NCBI GenBank assembly: GCA_002368155.1
Contig: AP018180.1
Location: 5,045,007 to 5,109,006 of the forward strand
DNA length: 64,000 bases
Direction: 5' to 3'
From: Nostoc carneum NIES-2107
Lineage (GTDB): Bacteria; Cyanobacteriota; Cyanobacteriia; Cyanobacteriales; Nostocaceae
Shown: piece by piece, positions 54,003-64,000 of the stretch
Position numbering within the stretch: the first letter of the stretch is position 1
Layout of the letters: each line of letters opens with the position of its first letter
The notes under the pieces: model-generated
Seen by the model: the letters and a program-made list of their open reading frames with translations, nothing else
What the model was told of the DNA's origin: nothing
The model's database searches: none
Program-made: the position numbers and the translations under genes

Positions 54003-56237
54003 TTAAACATTATCGCCATCTAAAATGCGGATATCTAAAGTAGCGGGAGAACCGAGATTTGTGGGTAGGAGTCGCGCATAAATGCGATCGCTAATTTTGC
54101 TCCAAAGACCACGGGGATATGGGCTATAGTCGCTACTATCAGCATTACCTGGAAGTACAATCGCGCTTTCCAGTCCGTTGTAGTCATCGCCGTATTGTTC
54201 AATGATGGCACGCGCCTTTTGAAAAGTTTTTAGCATTTCTGCTGTTGGCCCTAGTTGTCCAATGAGATTTTTTAAAGAAGGCGCACCAGGAAAGGTACTA
54301 GCAATTTTTCCCCAAGCATTTTGTAATGTATCCCAAAAAGTTTGTGATATTTGTTCTTTGTACTCTGGGATTAACTGCTGCACTATGGCTTGCTGTTCTG
54401 TAGATAATTCCTCATATTTGGTTCCCGCTTGAATTGCCCAAGATAAGCTCTGAATCGTGTCTCTTTCTATACCTCTAGCCACAAATCGAGAATTGAGGGC
54501 GGCGATCGCATTTGCTTGTTTACCGTTTAATGGTGCTAATAAAAATGTCTCCGATTCTCCTGGTGCATAAGCAAAGTATTTCATCGACAATACATAAGTG
54601 GAAATTGAATAATCACCAGGCGGTAATTCCAGGGTAATTTTGCCATTATTTAACACCTGATAAAACTTTTCTAAGTTAGTTTCTAAAGGCGTAAATTCTG
54701 CACCGGGAAGCTGGGGGACTGTAGGATAAGCAGCTTGGAGACTACTCTTAATTGGTAGTTCCGCATCTATAACAGCAGGTAGTTTTTTAGCTACCTGTGT
54801 TAACACTGCATCTTGAATTACAGAATTTCCCGTATCAGGAACATCAGGAATTTGTGAGTTAATCCCAGCAATCTGAGCAATGGGATAATGTTTGACTTGA
54901 GATTGTGTTATTGGAGATTTATTTGACTTTCCACCTTTTAGCTGAAATATCGGTTGAGAAGTAGGTAAAGTACGAGCTACTGTATATTTCTTGGGTAAAA
55001 AGCTCTGATTACCAAAAGATATAGGAGTAAAGGTAAGAGATTGAGCATTATTAATGGTAGATATGCCTACAAGATTATGTAGGGGAAAACTAACTAGATT
55101 TTTCTGCTTGCTGTTATCAGGTTCTACAGGACTTTTATTATCTGGCTCTACAGGGTTAGGTTGATCAGAATTTTGAATCTCTGGTTGTTGTTCGGTAGTA
55201 CTAGGCTGAAGAATTTCTGGTTGTTTTTCAGGATTAATCGGCAACGGAATTTCTGGTTTGATATCTCTGTTTATTGGTACAGTTTTATTGACACAGAATT
55301 GACTACAATCTGCATTCTCATCCGCTAGCTTTAATTCTTGAGTGATGGATTTTTGTACCTGAACCATACCGGAACTGATTGCAGTCTGGCTGATAGAACC
55401 AATAATCTCAGGCATAGCAGATTTCCATACCACTTCACTAATTGATAATGGTAGCGATGCTATAATGCCCAAGGCATCATTAATTCCTCCTGCAAAATCT
55501 AGTCTATTGTTAACAATACGTTCTAATTTACAAACTTTACAACTCAGGCTAGGTTTTTCATTATTATCTAAATCAGCAATTAATAAATTATTAGCAGATT
55601 TTTCATCATTGACTTTGAGAGATTTTTTAGCAGTTCCTCTAGTACTTTTATAGATGACCTGATAAATTTCTTCTGTTTCGGAAGCACTTCTATAAGTTAA
55701 TTGAGCTTTCTTATCTGTCAGGAATTTAACTGATATCCACTCCTGGTCAGAAAGATTAATTTCTATATCCTGACTATTGGGCTGAAATTTAAACAACCAA
55801 TATCCTGTTTGACAATTGCTGAGGTTAATTGGTTGAAAGTTAATCGACTCAAGATAAGGGATTTTGCCAGTTGCATTGATAACTTTTGTGATTTGACAAG
55901 CATTTGGTGTGGTGATAGCCATTTCATAAATTTGCGGACTAGTCTCGCTAAATTTAACTACGCTGCTCACAATGCTTTGATTTGGTGAGTTTTGAGCTTG
56001 CAGGCTGGGTAAGTGATTAACATTAAAAATATGATGATTCGATGATTTAATATTTGTGGATTCATTAATCAAAGGTTGTATGGCTGCATTAGCAGTATCT
56101 CCTAATAGGTAAGCAGTAGGAGAATTGACGCTGAAAATAGCACAAACAAACAGTGCGATCGCTCTTTTACAAACATCCCCACTAATTACCGTAAAAAAAC
56201 TAATTAGCCCAATTACCCATAATTTAATTCGACCCAT
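54003..56237 (-). CDS. Large exported protein of unknown function (744 aa)
   Basis: I do not recognise the family. Two hydrophobic stretches open it (~6-20 and ~25-45), probably a signal or anchor. A beta-rich region (~90-210) leads to CKVCKLERI (Cys233, Cys236) and DCSQFC (Cys311, Cys315). A Pro/Glu-rich stretch (~322-378) with repeated VEPDN follows, and a C-terminal domain (~490-744) has ITLELPPGDYSISTYVLSMK and YPRGLWSKISDRIYARLL. The composition is soluble and extracytoplasmic. ATG at 56237. It is convergent with the hybrid kinase. A surface or periplasmic role is inferred only. Confidence 0.72.
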   Translation of the reverse strand: MGRIKLWVIGLISFFTVISGDVCKRAIALFVCAIFSVNSPTAYLLGDTANAAIQPLINESTNIKSSNHHIFNVNHLPSLQAQNSPNQSIVSSVVKFSETSPQIYEMAITTPNACQITKVINATGKIPYLESINFQPINLSNCQTGYWLFKFQPNSQDIEINLSDQEWISVKFLTDKKAQLTYRSASETEEIYQVIYKSTRGTAKKSLKVNDEKSANNLLIADLDNNEKPSLSCKVCKLERIVNNRLDFAGGINDALGIIASLPLSISEVVWKSAMPEIIGSISQTAISSGMVQVQKSITQELKLADENADCSQFCVNKTVPINRDIKPEIPLPINPEKQPEILQPSTTEQQPEIQNSDQPNPVEPDNKSPVEPDNSKQKNLVSFPLHNLVGISTINNAQSLTFTPISFGNQSFLPKKYTVARTLPTSQPIFQLKGGKSNKSPITQSQVKHYPIAQIAGINSQIPDVPDTGNSVIQDAVLTQVAKKLPAVIDAELPIKSSLQAAYPTVPQLPGAEFTPLETNLEKFYQVLNNGKITLELPPGDYSISTYVLSMKYFAYAPGESETFLLAPLNGKQANAIAALNSRFVARGIERDTIQSLSWAIQAGTKYEELSTEQQAIVQQLIPEYKEQISQTFWDTLQNAWGKIASTFPGAPSLKNLIGQLGPTAEMLKTFQKARAIIEQYGDDYNGLESAIVLPGNADSSDYSPYPRGLWSKISDRIYARLLPTNLGSPATLDIRILDGDNV

Positions 56238-57633
56238 GATTTATCTCCGAAATCTCACAAAAAGCTAAGTATTAGGTGTTGGGTTGACAAAGTTTTAGAT
56301 TTTGCGGAAAGTTGAGCCAGTGCGTTGCAGGGTTTCCCCCACCCTGGCAAACTTTCCTTGGCGTAGCCTCTCCCTTTGGGAGAAGACAGATTTTAAATTT
56401 TGGATTGTTAGCGTAGCTTCTGTGTCAACAGAAGATTCAAAATTTAAAATCGCCCACAGGTTTCAAGGCCCGAATTCATGGAATAAATCTAAAATCCCAA
56501 ATCCCAAATAGGTTGACAATTGCAAAATCATAGCAGCCAATATAGTTGACTTCACAAAAGCCGACACCCCTTTAGGGTGCAGCAATACAACCTCAGACTA
56601 CATCTGTAGGCTCAAATCGCCATTTCTCCATTCCACAACCCATCAATAAGGGGTCAAACCCCTCTTATACTGGTAATTATTATCTCTAGATGTAAAATCA
56701 ACTTCAGTATATACACATAAAAAGCGCTCGCTTGAGCATCAACTTGGCTGTTGAGCAAAATTTAGGCATATTTTGCTGTTAATTTGCAAGGAATTTCCGG
56801 TTTTATCTCAAAATCATCAGTCAGGAGTCAAGGGTGAAAATACCGTATTAGCAAATTCTTACTCATTGCCATAGCAATTTCTGAATAAAGTAAGCACAAA
56901 TAATCTATAAAAATATAACTTTATCTAAATGGGATTTAAGTATTTAAATCTTGATAAATCCGACAATTTTCGTAAAATCAGGATATAGTGCTACTCTAGC
57001 AAGCTTTATAAGACAACTGAAGCTGCTGGTACAGTTTAGAAGCAGCTAAATTATTCTTAAATTTTTTTGAAAAATAGTGAATTTATAATAAATTCAATGT
57101 AATATAATTGCCTTTTATTGATTTTATTTGCAGTATTTAAATGACTTTTAATGAACAAAGATTAACATAGGTTAAAAATAATAAATACCATCATATTTTA
57201 TTAAGTTTGACAGGCTAAATTGAGAGTATGCTTAATCATTAGAGACTATTTAAGAACTTAAGTAACGGAGCGCCAATCAATATCTCAATCTCTAGTACTC
57301 CAGTCCATTAGTCTCAATACCGGAACAATTACGGTGTAGATTATTGACATTGCTTGACTTTGATGAGTGCTAATTACGAGTTCTCAGTTTCTAATTTCCA
57401 TAGCTAAATCTACGGGATTAAGCCAAGAAAAAAGCTGTTTTTTCTGCTTATCCAAAAATAGTGAATTCAGGCTTCTAAAGGCTTGCTTAAAAGCTGAATG
57501 TGTCCTTATGAGAATTCATTTGTGATTTAATGAGCGCAGAAAAGTGACTAGGTTTTCAGGGCTGTGGTGAAAATCTAGCTAATCCAAATTACTACGAGCA
57601 GAAACCTAAGCAACCTTAACAACAAGACGTAAG
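56238..57633. other. 1.4-kb gap, the longest without a gene
   Basis: 56304-56520 holds a dispersed repeat copy. 56550-57633 is AT-rich with no accepted gene or RNA; the last part must hold the promoter of the stress protein gene. A frame at 56302-56511 lies in the repeat and is rejected. Confidence 0.55.
56304..56520 (+). repeat. Dispersed repeat copy C
   Basis: Its first 24 bases are the exact inverse of 40158-40181. Further on, GGCAAACTTTCC matches the other end of copy A, so copy C is an internally deleted relative. GGCGTAGCCTCTCCCTTTGG and GTTTCAAGGCCC modules follow. Confidence 0.72.
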
Positions 57634-58485
57634 ATGATAGAAAAAATTTTGCTGGCTGTATCTGGATTGGGGCACGCAGAAGAGATGCTCAAAGCTTTAA
57701 AAGAAGTGCCATCAATTCAAAGTGCAAAAGTTACTGTTTTGCACGTAGTTAATGCTAAATCCGCTGCTTCTGAAATGACAGAGAAGTGGGAAGAAGGTGG
57801 CAAGATTCTAGCTAATGCTATTCAGTCTTTGAGCTTAGATCCGAGTCAGGTTTCTTCCATCTTGCGCCAAGGCGATCCCAAAGATGTAGTTTGCAAGGTA
57901 GCTGATGAAATAGATGCTGACTTAATTATTATGGGTTCACGGGGACTCAAACGGTTGCAATCGATTTTATCGAACTCTGTCAGTCAGTATGTATTTCAAC
58001 TGTCGTCTCGCCCCATGCTGCTGGTAAAAGATGACATTTATGTTAAGAGAATTAACCGCGTCATGGTGGCTGTAGATAACTCTGAGTCCGCAAAACATTG
58101 TTTAAGTTTAGCCTTGTTCCTGCTACGAGATATCCCTGGCGGTCAGTTGTTTTTGGCTAATGTTAATACCGATTTACGTGGTAAATCGTCTGAAGCAACC
58201 GAAATTACTCCAGAGAAAAATTCAGTTTTGGGTGCAGCAGTTGCAGAGGCTGAAAAATATGGAATTAAAGCTCGTTGTTTCAGTAGCAGCGGTAAACCAG
58301 GTGAAGAAATTTGCAGCTTGGCAGACAAGTTGAACATAGATTTATTATTACTTGGATCTCCAGATCGCCGTCCATCGGTAGCTAAGAGTTTTGTCGATAT
58401 AGATAGGCTAATCGGCTCATCTTTGTCTGACTATGTTCGCGTCAACGCTACTTGTCCTGTGTTGTTGGCACGAACCACTAGTTAA
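57634..58485 (+). CDS. Universal stress protein with two UspA domains
   Basis: 283 aa, two UspA modules (~1-140 and ~145-283). Module 1 starts MIEKILLAVSGLGHAEEMLK and holds DADLIIMGSRGLKRLQSILS; module 2 starts INRVMVAVDNSESAKHCLSL and holds LNIDLLLLGSPDRRPSVAK. The Gly-x2-Gly ATP-binding loop is well formed in module 1 and altered in module 2 (GSPDRR). Tandem Usp proteins are common in cyanobacteria and respond to starvation or oxidative stress; activity is nucleotide binding rather than catalysis. A terminator follows, shared with convergent psbM. Confidence 0.9.
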   Translation: MIEKILLAVSGLGHAEEMLKALKEVPSIQSAKVTVLHVVNAKSAASEMTEKWEEGGKILANAIQSLSLDPSQVSSILRQGDPKDVVCKVADEIDADLIIMGSRGLKRLQSILSNSVSQYVFQLSSRPMLLVKDDIYVKRINRVMVAVDNSESAKHCLSLALFLLRDIPGGQLFLANVNTDLRGKSSEATEITPEKNSVLGAAVAEAEKYGIKARCFSSSGKPGEEICSLADKLNIDLLLLGSPDRRPSVAKSFVDIDRLIGSSLSDYVRVNATCPVLLARTTS

Positions 58486-58514
58486 GGTCACAATAGATTT
58501 AGCGGTTGATAAAC

Positions 58515-58550
58515 AAAAACCCCTACACCATAGGTGCAGGGGTTCTTTAT
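58515..58550. terminator. Two-way terminator between Usp gene and psbM
   Basis: CCCCTACACC / GGTGCAGGGG stem with one mismatch, loop ATA, followed by TTCTTTATTTT on the plus strand and GTTTTTG on the minus strand. Confidence 0.8.
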
Positions 58551-58565
58551 TTTATAAAAAACGTA

Positions 58566-58682
58566 TTAACTATCTTTTTTACCTTCGCGGCTAGCTGTTT
58601 GGATGTACAGAATCACCAAAAATACAGAGGGAACGAGCACGAACAGAATGCTCGCTACGAACCCCAGGTCATTCACTTGCAT
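58566..58682 (-). CDS. psbM: Photosystem II reaction centre protein M
   Basis: 38 aa. The product [20 protein letters not shown] and [18 protein letters not shown] matches PsbM closely over the whole length: one membrane helix (~6-27) and a basic tail. PsbM sits at the dimer interface of PSII in the thylakoid membrane. ATG at 58682, TAA at 58566-58568. It is the last gene on the minus strand of the tgt-psbK-ferredoxin-psbM group and ends in a terminator shared with the Usp gene. Confidence 0.96.
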   Translation of the reverse strand: MQVNDLGFVASILFVLVPSVFLVILYIQTASREGKKDS

Positions 58683-58802
58683 GGCAAGAAAGCCTCTCTT
58701 AGATTTCCAGTCAACAACATTAGAATAGCATCATCGATGGCAGAGTTTATGGAAATTTTCTGCTTTTGCAAACCTGAAACCAACCAGAAATAGCCTACAA
58801 AG

Positions 58803-59099
58803 CTAAGGCTTTGTCACTACACTCACAGGCCCATTTACTAAAGTTTGACAAGCAAGGCGGTAATTTGCGGGCTTTTTCTTCAATTTGCGGTTTTCTACAT
58901 CTGTGCGCGGAGAAAGATTGTCTATTCCTTCAGTAATCTCGACTATGCAAGTACCACATTGACCATAGCCGCCGCAATTAGTCATTTTCCCGAACAATGT
59001 ATAGATATCTATACCATTTTGCATCGCTTTTAGCCGAAGATTAGCACCATCCGCAGCCACTACTTCCTTATCTTCTTTAACGAATTTTATATTACCCAT
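58803..59099 (-). CDS. [2Fe-2S] ferredoxin
   Basis: 98 aa. Plant-type/adrenodoxin-like [2Fe-2S] fold with ligands Cys42, Cys48, Cys51 ([11 protein letters not shown]) and Cys84 (LACQT). The spacing is C-x5-C-x2-C, not the C-x4-C-x2-C of photosynthetic PetF, so this is not the main ferredoxin. It is soluble, with no signal peptide. It lies 120 bp upstream of psbM and downstream of psbK in the same direction. The electron partner is unknown; conserved linkage to PSII genes would suggest a biogenesis or redox role. Confidence 0.9.
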   Translation of the reverse strand: MGNIKFVKEDKEVVAADGANLRLKAMQNGIDIYTLFGKMTNCGGYGQCGTCIVEITEGIDNLSPRTDVENRKLKKKPANYRLACQTLVNGPVSVVTKP

Positions 59100-59229
59100 A
59101 ACTGATACCTTACTGACTTTTAGCGTGGCTTTTGCCCGTTTGTTGACTAGGATTGATATACTAATTTAAGTCTATATTAATTTATTACAAAATATTAAGA
59201 AATATCAATTTAAGTAAACAATCTTATAC

Positions 59230-59264
59230 CAAAAAATAGGACAGGTTTTTTGTACCTGTCCCAG
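59230..59264 (-). terminator. Terminator of psbK
   Basis: GGACAGGT / ACCTGTCC 8-bp stem (59239-59261) followed on the minus strand by TATTTTTT, 23 bp past the psbK stop. Confidence 0.75.
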
Positions 59265-59283
59265 CAATTTTAAATTAATTAAC

Positions 59284-59421
59284 TTACCTAAATCCGACTG
59301 CTGCTTGCCAGACGAAAGCAAGTAACAAGAAGAAAACGGGAATGACTGGGAGAACATCCACCAAAGGATCAAAAATTTGGTAAGCTTCTGGTAATTTTGC
59401 TAACAACAGTGCTGCTTCCAT
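59284..59421 (-). CDS. psbK: Photosystem II reaction centre protein K precursor
   Basis: 45 aa. The precursor begins [20 protein letters not shown] and continues [25 protein letters not shown]. Mature PsbK starts at KLPEAY after an 8-residue leader, and the motif [20 protein letters not shown] is diagnostic. One membrane helix. It lies next to CP43 in PSII. ATG at 59421, TAA at 59284-59286. tgt lies directly upstream in the same direction, and the gene has its own terminator. Confidence 0.97.
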
Positions 59422-59479
59422 ATTTGTTTATATCCACCTATCCAACACAGCATTTCATAATTGATAGGTATCTTAACAT

Positions 59480-59580
59480 GGTTTGGTCATTAGTCATTTG
59501 GGGTTTGTTATTTGTCATTGGTCATTTGTCATTTGGCTTTTACCCATTCCCCATTCCCCATTCCCCATTCCCCATTCCCC
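59480..59580. repeat. Tandem repeats between tgt and psbK
   Basis: GGTCATT/TGTCATT heptamers (59484-59535) then CCCATTC units repeated about five times. Confidence 0.85.
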
Positions 59581-61315
<1,735 letters not shown>

Positions 61316-61768
61316 TTAAAACGAATCAGAAGCATCGTCATCAATTTCAGCATCCCATCTGGCTGAGAGTACTTGATCCATCATGGCTTCGATGGCGCTG
61401 ACATTCAAGCTTCTCTCTCTACGCTCTTGTAGAGGTGTAGAAAGGGGTATCAGCCGCAAACACATACCTTCTTGCATTAAATCAAAGTAGGTTTCTTGTT
61501 GCGGGGATTGTTTGAGTTCTAAATAGTCAAAACTATAAACATTCAAATAAAGCGCTTGGTTAGCGACTAAAGTAGACCTTTGAGGATTGGCAAATACTTC
61601 CATTACATCGCCATCACCCTCGCTCTGTAATTGTCCTTCGTGGGTGTAGATGTAGTGGACTCGACCTAAATCAGCCAACAATCGCCTGATGTCGAGCTTA
61701 TTTACAATAATTCCCGTGTTAATAATGCACGGAGCTGGTATTCTTGTGTCGGGTAGATGATGACTCAT
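61316..61768 (-). CDS. Conserved cyanobacterial hypothetical protein (150 aa)
   Basis: 150 aa from the ATG at 61768 (MSHHLPDTRIPAPCIINTGI); a longer frame upstream is not convincing. Soluble, alpha/beta, with a central segment LDIRRLLADLGRVHYIYTHE, EVFANPQRSTLVANQALYLN, and an acidic tail (WDAEIDDDASDSF). No catalytic motif is recognised. It stands alone between two long gaps. Coding is well supported by composition; the function is unknown. Confidence 0.75.
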   Translation of the reverse strand: MSHHLPDTRIPAPCIINTGIIVNKLDIRRLLADLGRVHYIYTHEGQLQSEGDGDVMEVFANPQRSTLVANQALYLNVYSFDYLELKQSPQQETYFDLMQEGMCLRLIPLSTPLQERRERSLNVSAIEAMMDQVLSARWDAEIDDDASDSF

Positions 61769-62139
61769 AAAAAAATAGGGAATGAGCGAAGGTGAGGTGC
61801 AACAGAAGCACAAAAGATTAAGTTAATAGGCTCCCTGTGTACCCCTACATTTAAAAAAATATCAACTTTCTTAGGCAATCGTCTAATAACCTTGATGAAG
61901 TTATTAGTTCAAGGATACAAGACAAAAGTGTGTCTGAGGAAATATTGCCTAAGAATTTTATTTTCAGTATATAAAACTACTAATAAATAGTTGTTGTTAC
62001 TGAAACTAGCATAACAAAATTTTGTGGATGAATCGCCAGAGAAAAGAAAACTTATAGAAAGCTTTAATATGTTCTTCTACAGGCTGTGCAGTAATAGAAA
62101 GCGGTATTCCACAAATAGCTTTTCAAGAAAGTAAATTAT
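61769..62139. other. 371-bp gap upstream of cobS
   Basis: Divergent promoter region. I looked for a cobalamin riboswitch upstream of cobS and saw none. Confidence 0.5.
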
Positions 62140-62913
62140 ATGACAAATCAGCCTCCGTGGTGGAAAAAGCTGTTGCTAAATCTACTATCTAGCGTGATAT
62201 TTTATACTACGATTCCATTACCATATATGAATGGATTGGAATTCGATAAAGTAGCACGTTTTGCTTTGCTAGTAGGGGTGTTGATTGGGGGAATTTTAGG
62301 GTTATGTGATACAGGAATGAGTTATCTGGGTATACCAATATTAACTCGTAGTGCTTTAGTAATTAGCTTAGGGATTGGCATTACTGGTGGATTGCATTTA
62401 GATGGGGCAATGGATACCGCTGACGGATTGGCGGTAGGCGACCCGAAAAGACGACTAGAAGTGATGGCAGATAGCGCTACAGGTGCATTTGGAGCAATGG
62501 CAGCGATCGCCATATTACTGCTAAAAACAACAGCGTTAACAGAGGTAGAAACCCATCGTTGGCTGATATTGATGGCAACTTGTGGTTGGGGACGCTGGGG
62601 ACAACAGCTAGCGATCGCTTGTTATCCTTACCTTAAACCTACTGGTAAAGGGGCAATTCACAAACAAGCCATTCAATCTTATAAAGACGTATTACCAGGG
62701 CTTTTGTTACTGATGGCTTTAAGTGGTTTACTTTTTTTAATAGATAGCCAGCATAAAATTTTAGCAATAGCAATGGTAATCGCCGGTAGTGCGATCGCCA
62801 CTATAACCGGTGCTTGGTTTAACCACAAATTAGGCGGACACACAGGCGATACCTACGGCGCAGTCGTGGAGTGGACTGAAGCCCTGTTTCTCTGTGTGCT
62901 GACGGTTTTTTAA
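62140..62913 (+). CDS. cobS: Adenosylcobinamide-GDP ribazoletransferase (cobalamin synthase)
   Basis: 257 aa membrane enzyme that joins adenosylcobinamide-GDP and alpha-ribazole, the last assembly step of the B12 (or pseudo-B12) pathway. Signatures: [12 protein letters not shown] near 21-32, [20 protein letters not shown] (His and Asp residues for metal), [11 protein letters not shown], and [20 protein letters not shown] near the C-terminus. Five to six membrane helices. ATG at 62140 with a weak AAGAAAG upstream. Other cob genes are not in the window. Followed directly by GGGGACT tandem repeats. Confidence 0.97.
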   Translation: MTNQPPWWKKLLLNLLSSVIFYTTIPLPYMNGLEFDKVARFALLVGVLIGGILGLCDTGMSYLGIPILTRSALVISLGIGITGGLHLDGAMDTADGLAVGDPKRRLEVMADSATGAFGAMAAIAILLLKTTALTEVETHRWLILMATCGWGRWGQQLAIACYPYLKPTGKGAIHKQAIQSYKDVLPGLLLLMALSGLLFLIDSQHKILAIAMVIAGSAIATITGAWFNHKLGGHTGDTYGAVVEWTEALFLCVLTVF

Positions 62914-63065
62914 TGGGGGACTGGGGACTGGGGATTGGGGAACTCGGGGCCCCCTCTGGGGATAAGGGGTAATGGGGATTGGGTAAAAGGGGATGAGGGG
63001 GCAAAGGAAAATCCCCAAACACCAATTACCAATTACCAATTACCGATTACCCAATGCCCAATGCC
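62914..63065. repeat. GGGGACT tandem repeat and relatives
   Basis: Begins GGGGACTGGGGACTGGGGAT, then CTCGGGGCCCCC (as at 35088), later ACCAATT heptamers and CCCAATGCC/CATGCCC units. Open frames here are artefacts. Confidence 0.85.
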
Positions 63066-63075
63066 CCATGCCCAT

Positions 63076-63537
63076 TTATTTAATTGGCTGCAACTTCGTT
63101 ACCTTAAGTTTAAAGTTACCAACACCAGTTTCCCCGAAAGAGCGAACGCGAATTATATAATTTCCTGTCTCTGCAATGCGGGTAAATAATAGGGAATTAC
63201 TGGTGCCATCAGGGCCATCATCATTTTCTGCTAGGGTAGTACCATTAGGTGAAAGCAGGGTAATAATGCTGTCAAAGTTATCGGATGACAGATCAACGGC
63301 TAAATTATCACCTTTAGTTAACTTCACAGAGTAATCACGAGCGTATCCGCCCTGACCTGTGGGAATATCTTTATCTGAAAGTGTATCGGAAAATTCAGAA
63401 CTAGTTGTAGTTAAAGGAATTGGACTATATAACTTATTTTGAGCAAAAGCGGCAGTTGTACAGATGCTCATTGCCAATAAGGTGGCAGGAAAGATAATTA
63501 ATCGTGGCAAACTCGCTGCAAAGCCTTGACTTTTCAT
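63076..63537 (-). CDS. Secreted PPC-domain protein
   Basis: 153 aa. Signal peptide ~1-32 (LIIFPATLLAMSICTTAAFA, cleavage near AFA-Q). The rest is one pre-peptidase C-terminal (PPC) beta-sandwich domain: ARDYSVKLTKGDNLAVDLSS, DSIITLLSPNGTTLAENDDG and GNYIIRVRSFGETGVGNFKL. PPC domains usually trail secreted peptidases; here it is the whole mature protein, so it may be an adhesion or chaperone-like module. ATG at 63537. It lies between cobS (convergent) and comF (same direction). Confidence 0.87.
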   Translation of the reverse strand: MKSQGFAASLPRLIIFPATLLAMSICTTAAFAQNKLYSPIPLTTTSSEFSDTLSDKDIPTGQGGYARDYSVKLTKGDNLAVDLSSDNFDSIITLLSPNGTTLAENDDGPDGTSNSLLFTRIAETGNYIIRVRSFGETGVGNFKLKVTKLQPIK

Positions 63538-63617
63538 TTAAAGCAAAATTCCCAAACAACAGGGTGATTTGGTCAAATATAGAGTTTACTTGAATTACTT
63601 TTCCATGAGTTGTTGAG

Positions 63618-64000
63618 TTATTGGTTTTTTATAGCAGTAGCAAGCGCTACTAACCCTGAAACCGTGATTCCACACTGGCTAAGTGTTTGTACCGCAGCAG
63701 CGGCGGTAGCACCTGTAGTGTAGATATCGTCTACTAACAACACTGGGAAAGTTGGAGGACTGCGGCGAAGTTCCTTACCAACAGCAAAAGCTGCTGCCAA
63801 GTTTTGTTCTCGCTCAGATACCGATAAACCAAATTGTGCTTTAGTTTCTCTAACTCTTTCTAGACCATTTAGTTTGAATTTTAACCCAGTTGTTTGGCAA
63901 AAGCTTTGTGCTATGAGTGCTGCCTGGTTATAACCTCGCTTTTTTTGCTTGCTAGGGTGCAGTGGGATGGGAACAACAGTCAGCTTTTGATGACGTATTG
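63618..64000 (-). CDS. comF: ComF-family phosphoribosyltransferase, C-terminal part (cut by window edge)
   Basis: About 127 codons to the stop; the start lies beyond 64000. The chain reads ...VVPIPLHPSKQKKRGYNQAA..., then ERVRETKAQFGLSVSEREQN, and the PRPP-binding loop FPVLLVDDIYTTGATAAAAV. These are the ComF/GntX signatures. ComF proteins assist DNA uptake in competent bacteria, including cyanobacteria. The frame is continuous to the window edge; the internal TTG at 63800 is not the start. No N-terminal zinc site can be checked here. Confidence 0.9.
   Translation of the reverse strand, partial: IRHQKLTVVPIPLHPSKQKKRGYNQAALIAQSFCQTTGLKFKLNGLERVRETKAQFGLSVSEREQNLAAAFAVGKELRRSPPTFPVLLVDDIYTTGATAAAAVQTLSQCGITVSGLVALATAIKNQ

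Noticed and set aside
56302-56511. Open frame of 69 codons on the plus strand
   Set aside because: It is contained in a dispersed repeat copy; a related copy elsewhere is not open in the same frame.
61769-62139. Cobalamin riboswitch before cobS
   Set aside because: No B12-box-like conserved core was found by eye. A covariance search would settle this.

Overview
The window is a piece of chromosome from a filamentous, probably heterocyst-forming cyanobacterium (Nostocales; the genus cannot be fixed from sequence alone). Reasons: psaA-psaB, psbK, psbM, psb34 and ftrV are present; the HIP1 palindrome GCGATCGC recurs throughout; short tandem heptanucleotide repeats fill many intergenic gaps; trnL(UAA) carries the cyanobacterial group I intron; and there are very large phytochrome and cyanobacteriochrome (CBCR) sensor kinases.

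Layout. 1-2.9 kb: 3' end of psaA and complete psaB, then a terminator. 2.9-5.2 kb: a REP-associated tyrosine transposase inside a perfect 30-bp inverted repeat, cyanase, and an orphan DNA methyltransferase. 5.3-7.7 kb: a small unknown gene, an apparently intact IS1-family element with an 8-bp target duplication, and an inward-rectifier K+ channel. 8-16 kb: a secreted alpha/beta hydrolase, a membrane hydrolase-like protein, an SDR, a GH57-like protein and an orthocaspase-DUF2808 fusion, separated by palindromic repeats. 16-24 kb: a degenerate histidine kinase, a permease/TIGR03943/beta-propeller operon, an IF-3 paralogue with a probable ATT start, and dnaN. 24-38 kb: a PAS-less phytochrome kinase with two extra CBCR GAF domains, an ArsA/Get3 ATPase, two small conserved genes, a zinc-ribbon pseudokinase, an ammonium transporter behind a candidate NtcA box, psb34 (56 aa), SPFH/NfeD partners and a zinc-ribbon PP2C phosphatase. 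38-45.4 kb: ftrV, several housekeeping or unknown genes, rplY, purA and intron-bearing trnL. 46-56 kb: two tandem CAP-domain genes, a DsbA-like protein, a 1537-aa hybrid sensor kinase and a 744-aa protein I do not recognise. 57-64 kb: a tandem universal stress protein, the tgt-psbK-ferredoxin-psbM group, cobS, a PPC-domain protein and the 3' part of comF.

Functional themes. Photosystem genes include two PSII subunits and one PSII assembly factor (38, 45 and 56 aa). Signalling is dense: three histidine kinases, one Ser/Thr pseudokinase and one PP2C. At least two of these proteins have lost residues normally needed for catalysis. Nitrogen use is represented by cyanase and Amt. I found no CRISPR array, prophage, secondary-metabolite cluster or recognised defence island. 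The strongest points for follow-up are the GAF-PHY-GAF-GAF kinase, the degenerate kinases, the zinc-ribbon kinase/phosphatase pair, the orthocaspase fusion, the ATT-start IF-3 paralogue and the transposase-REP unit.
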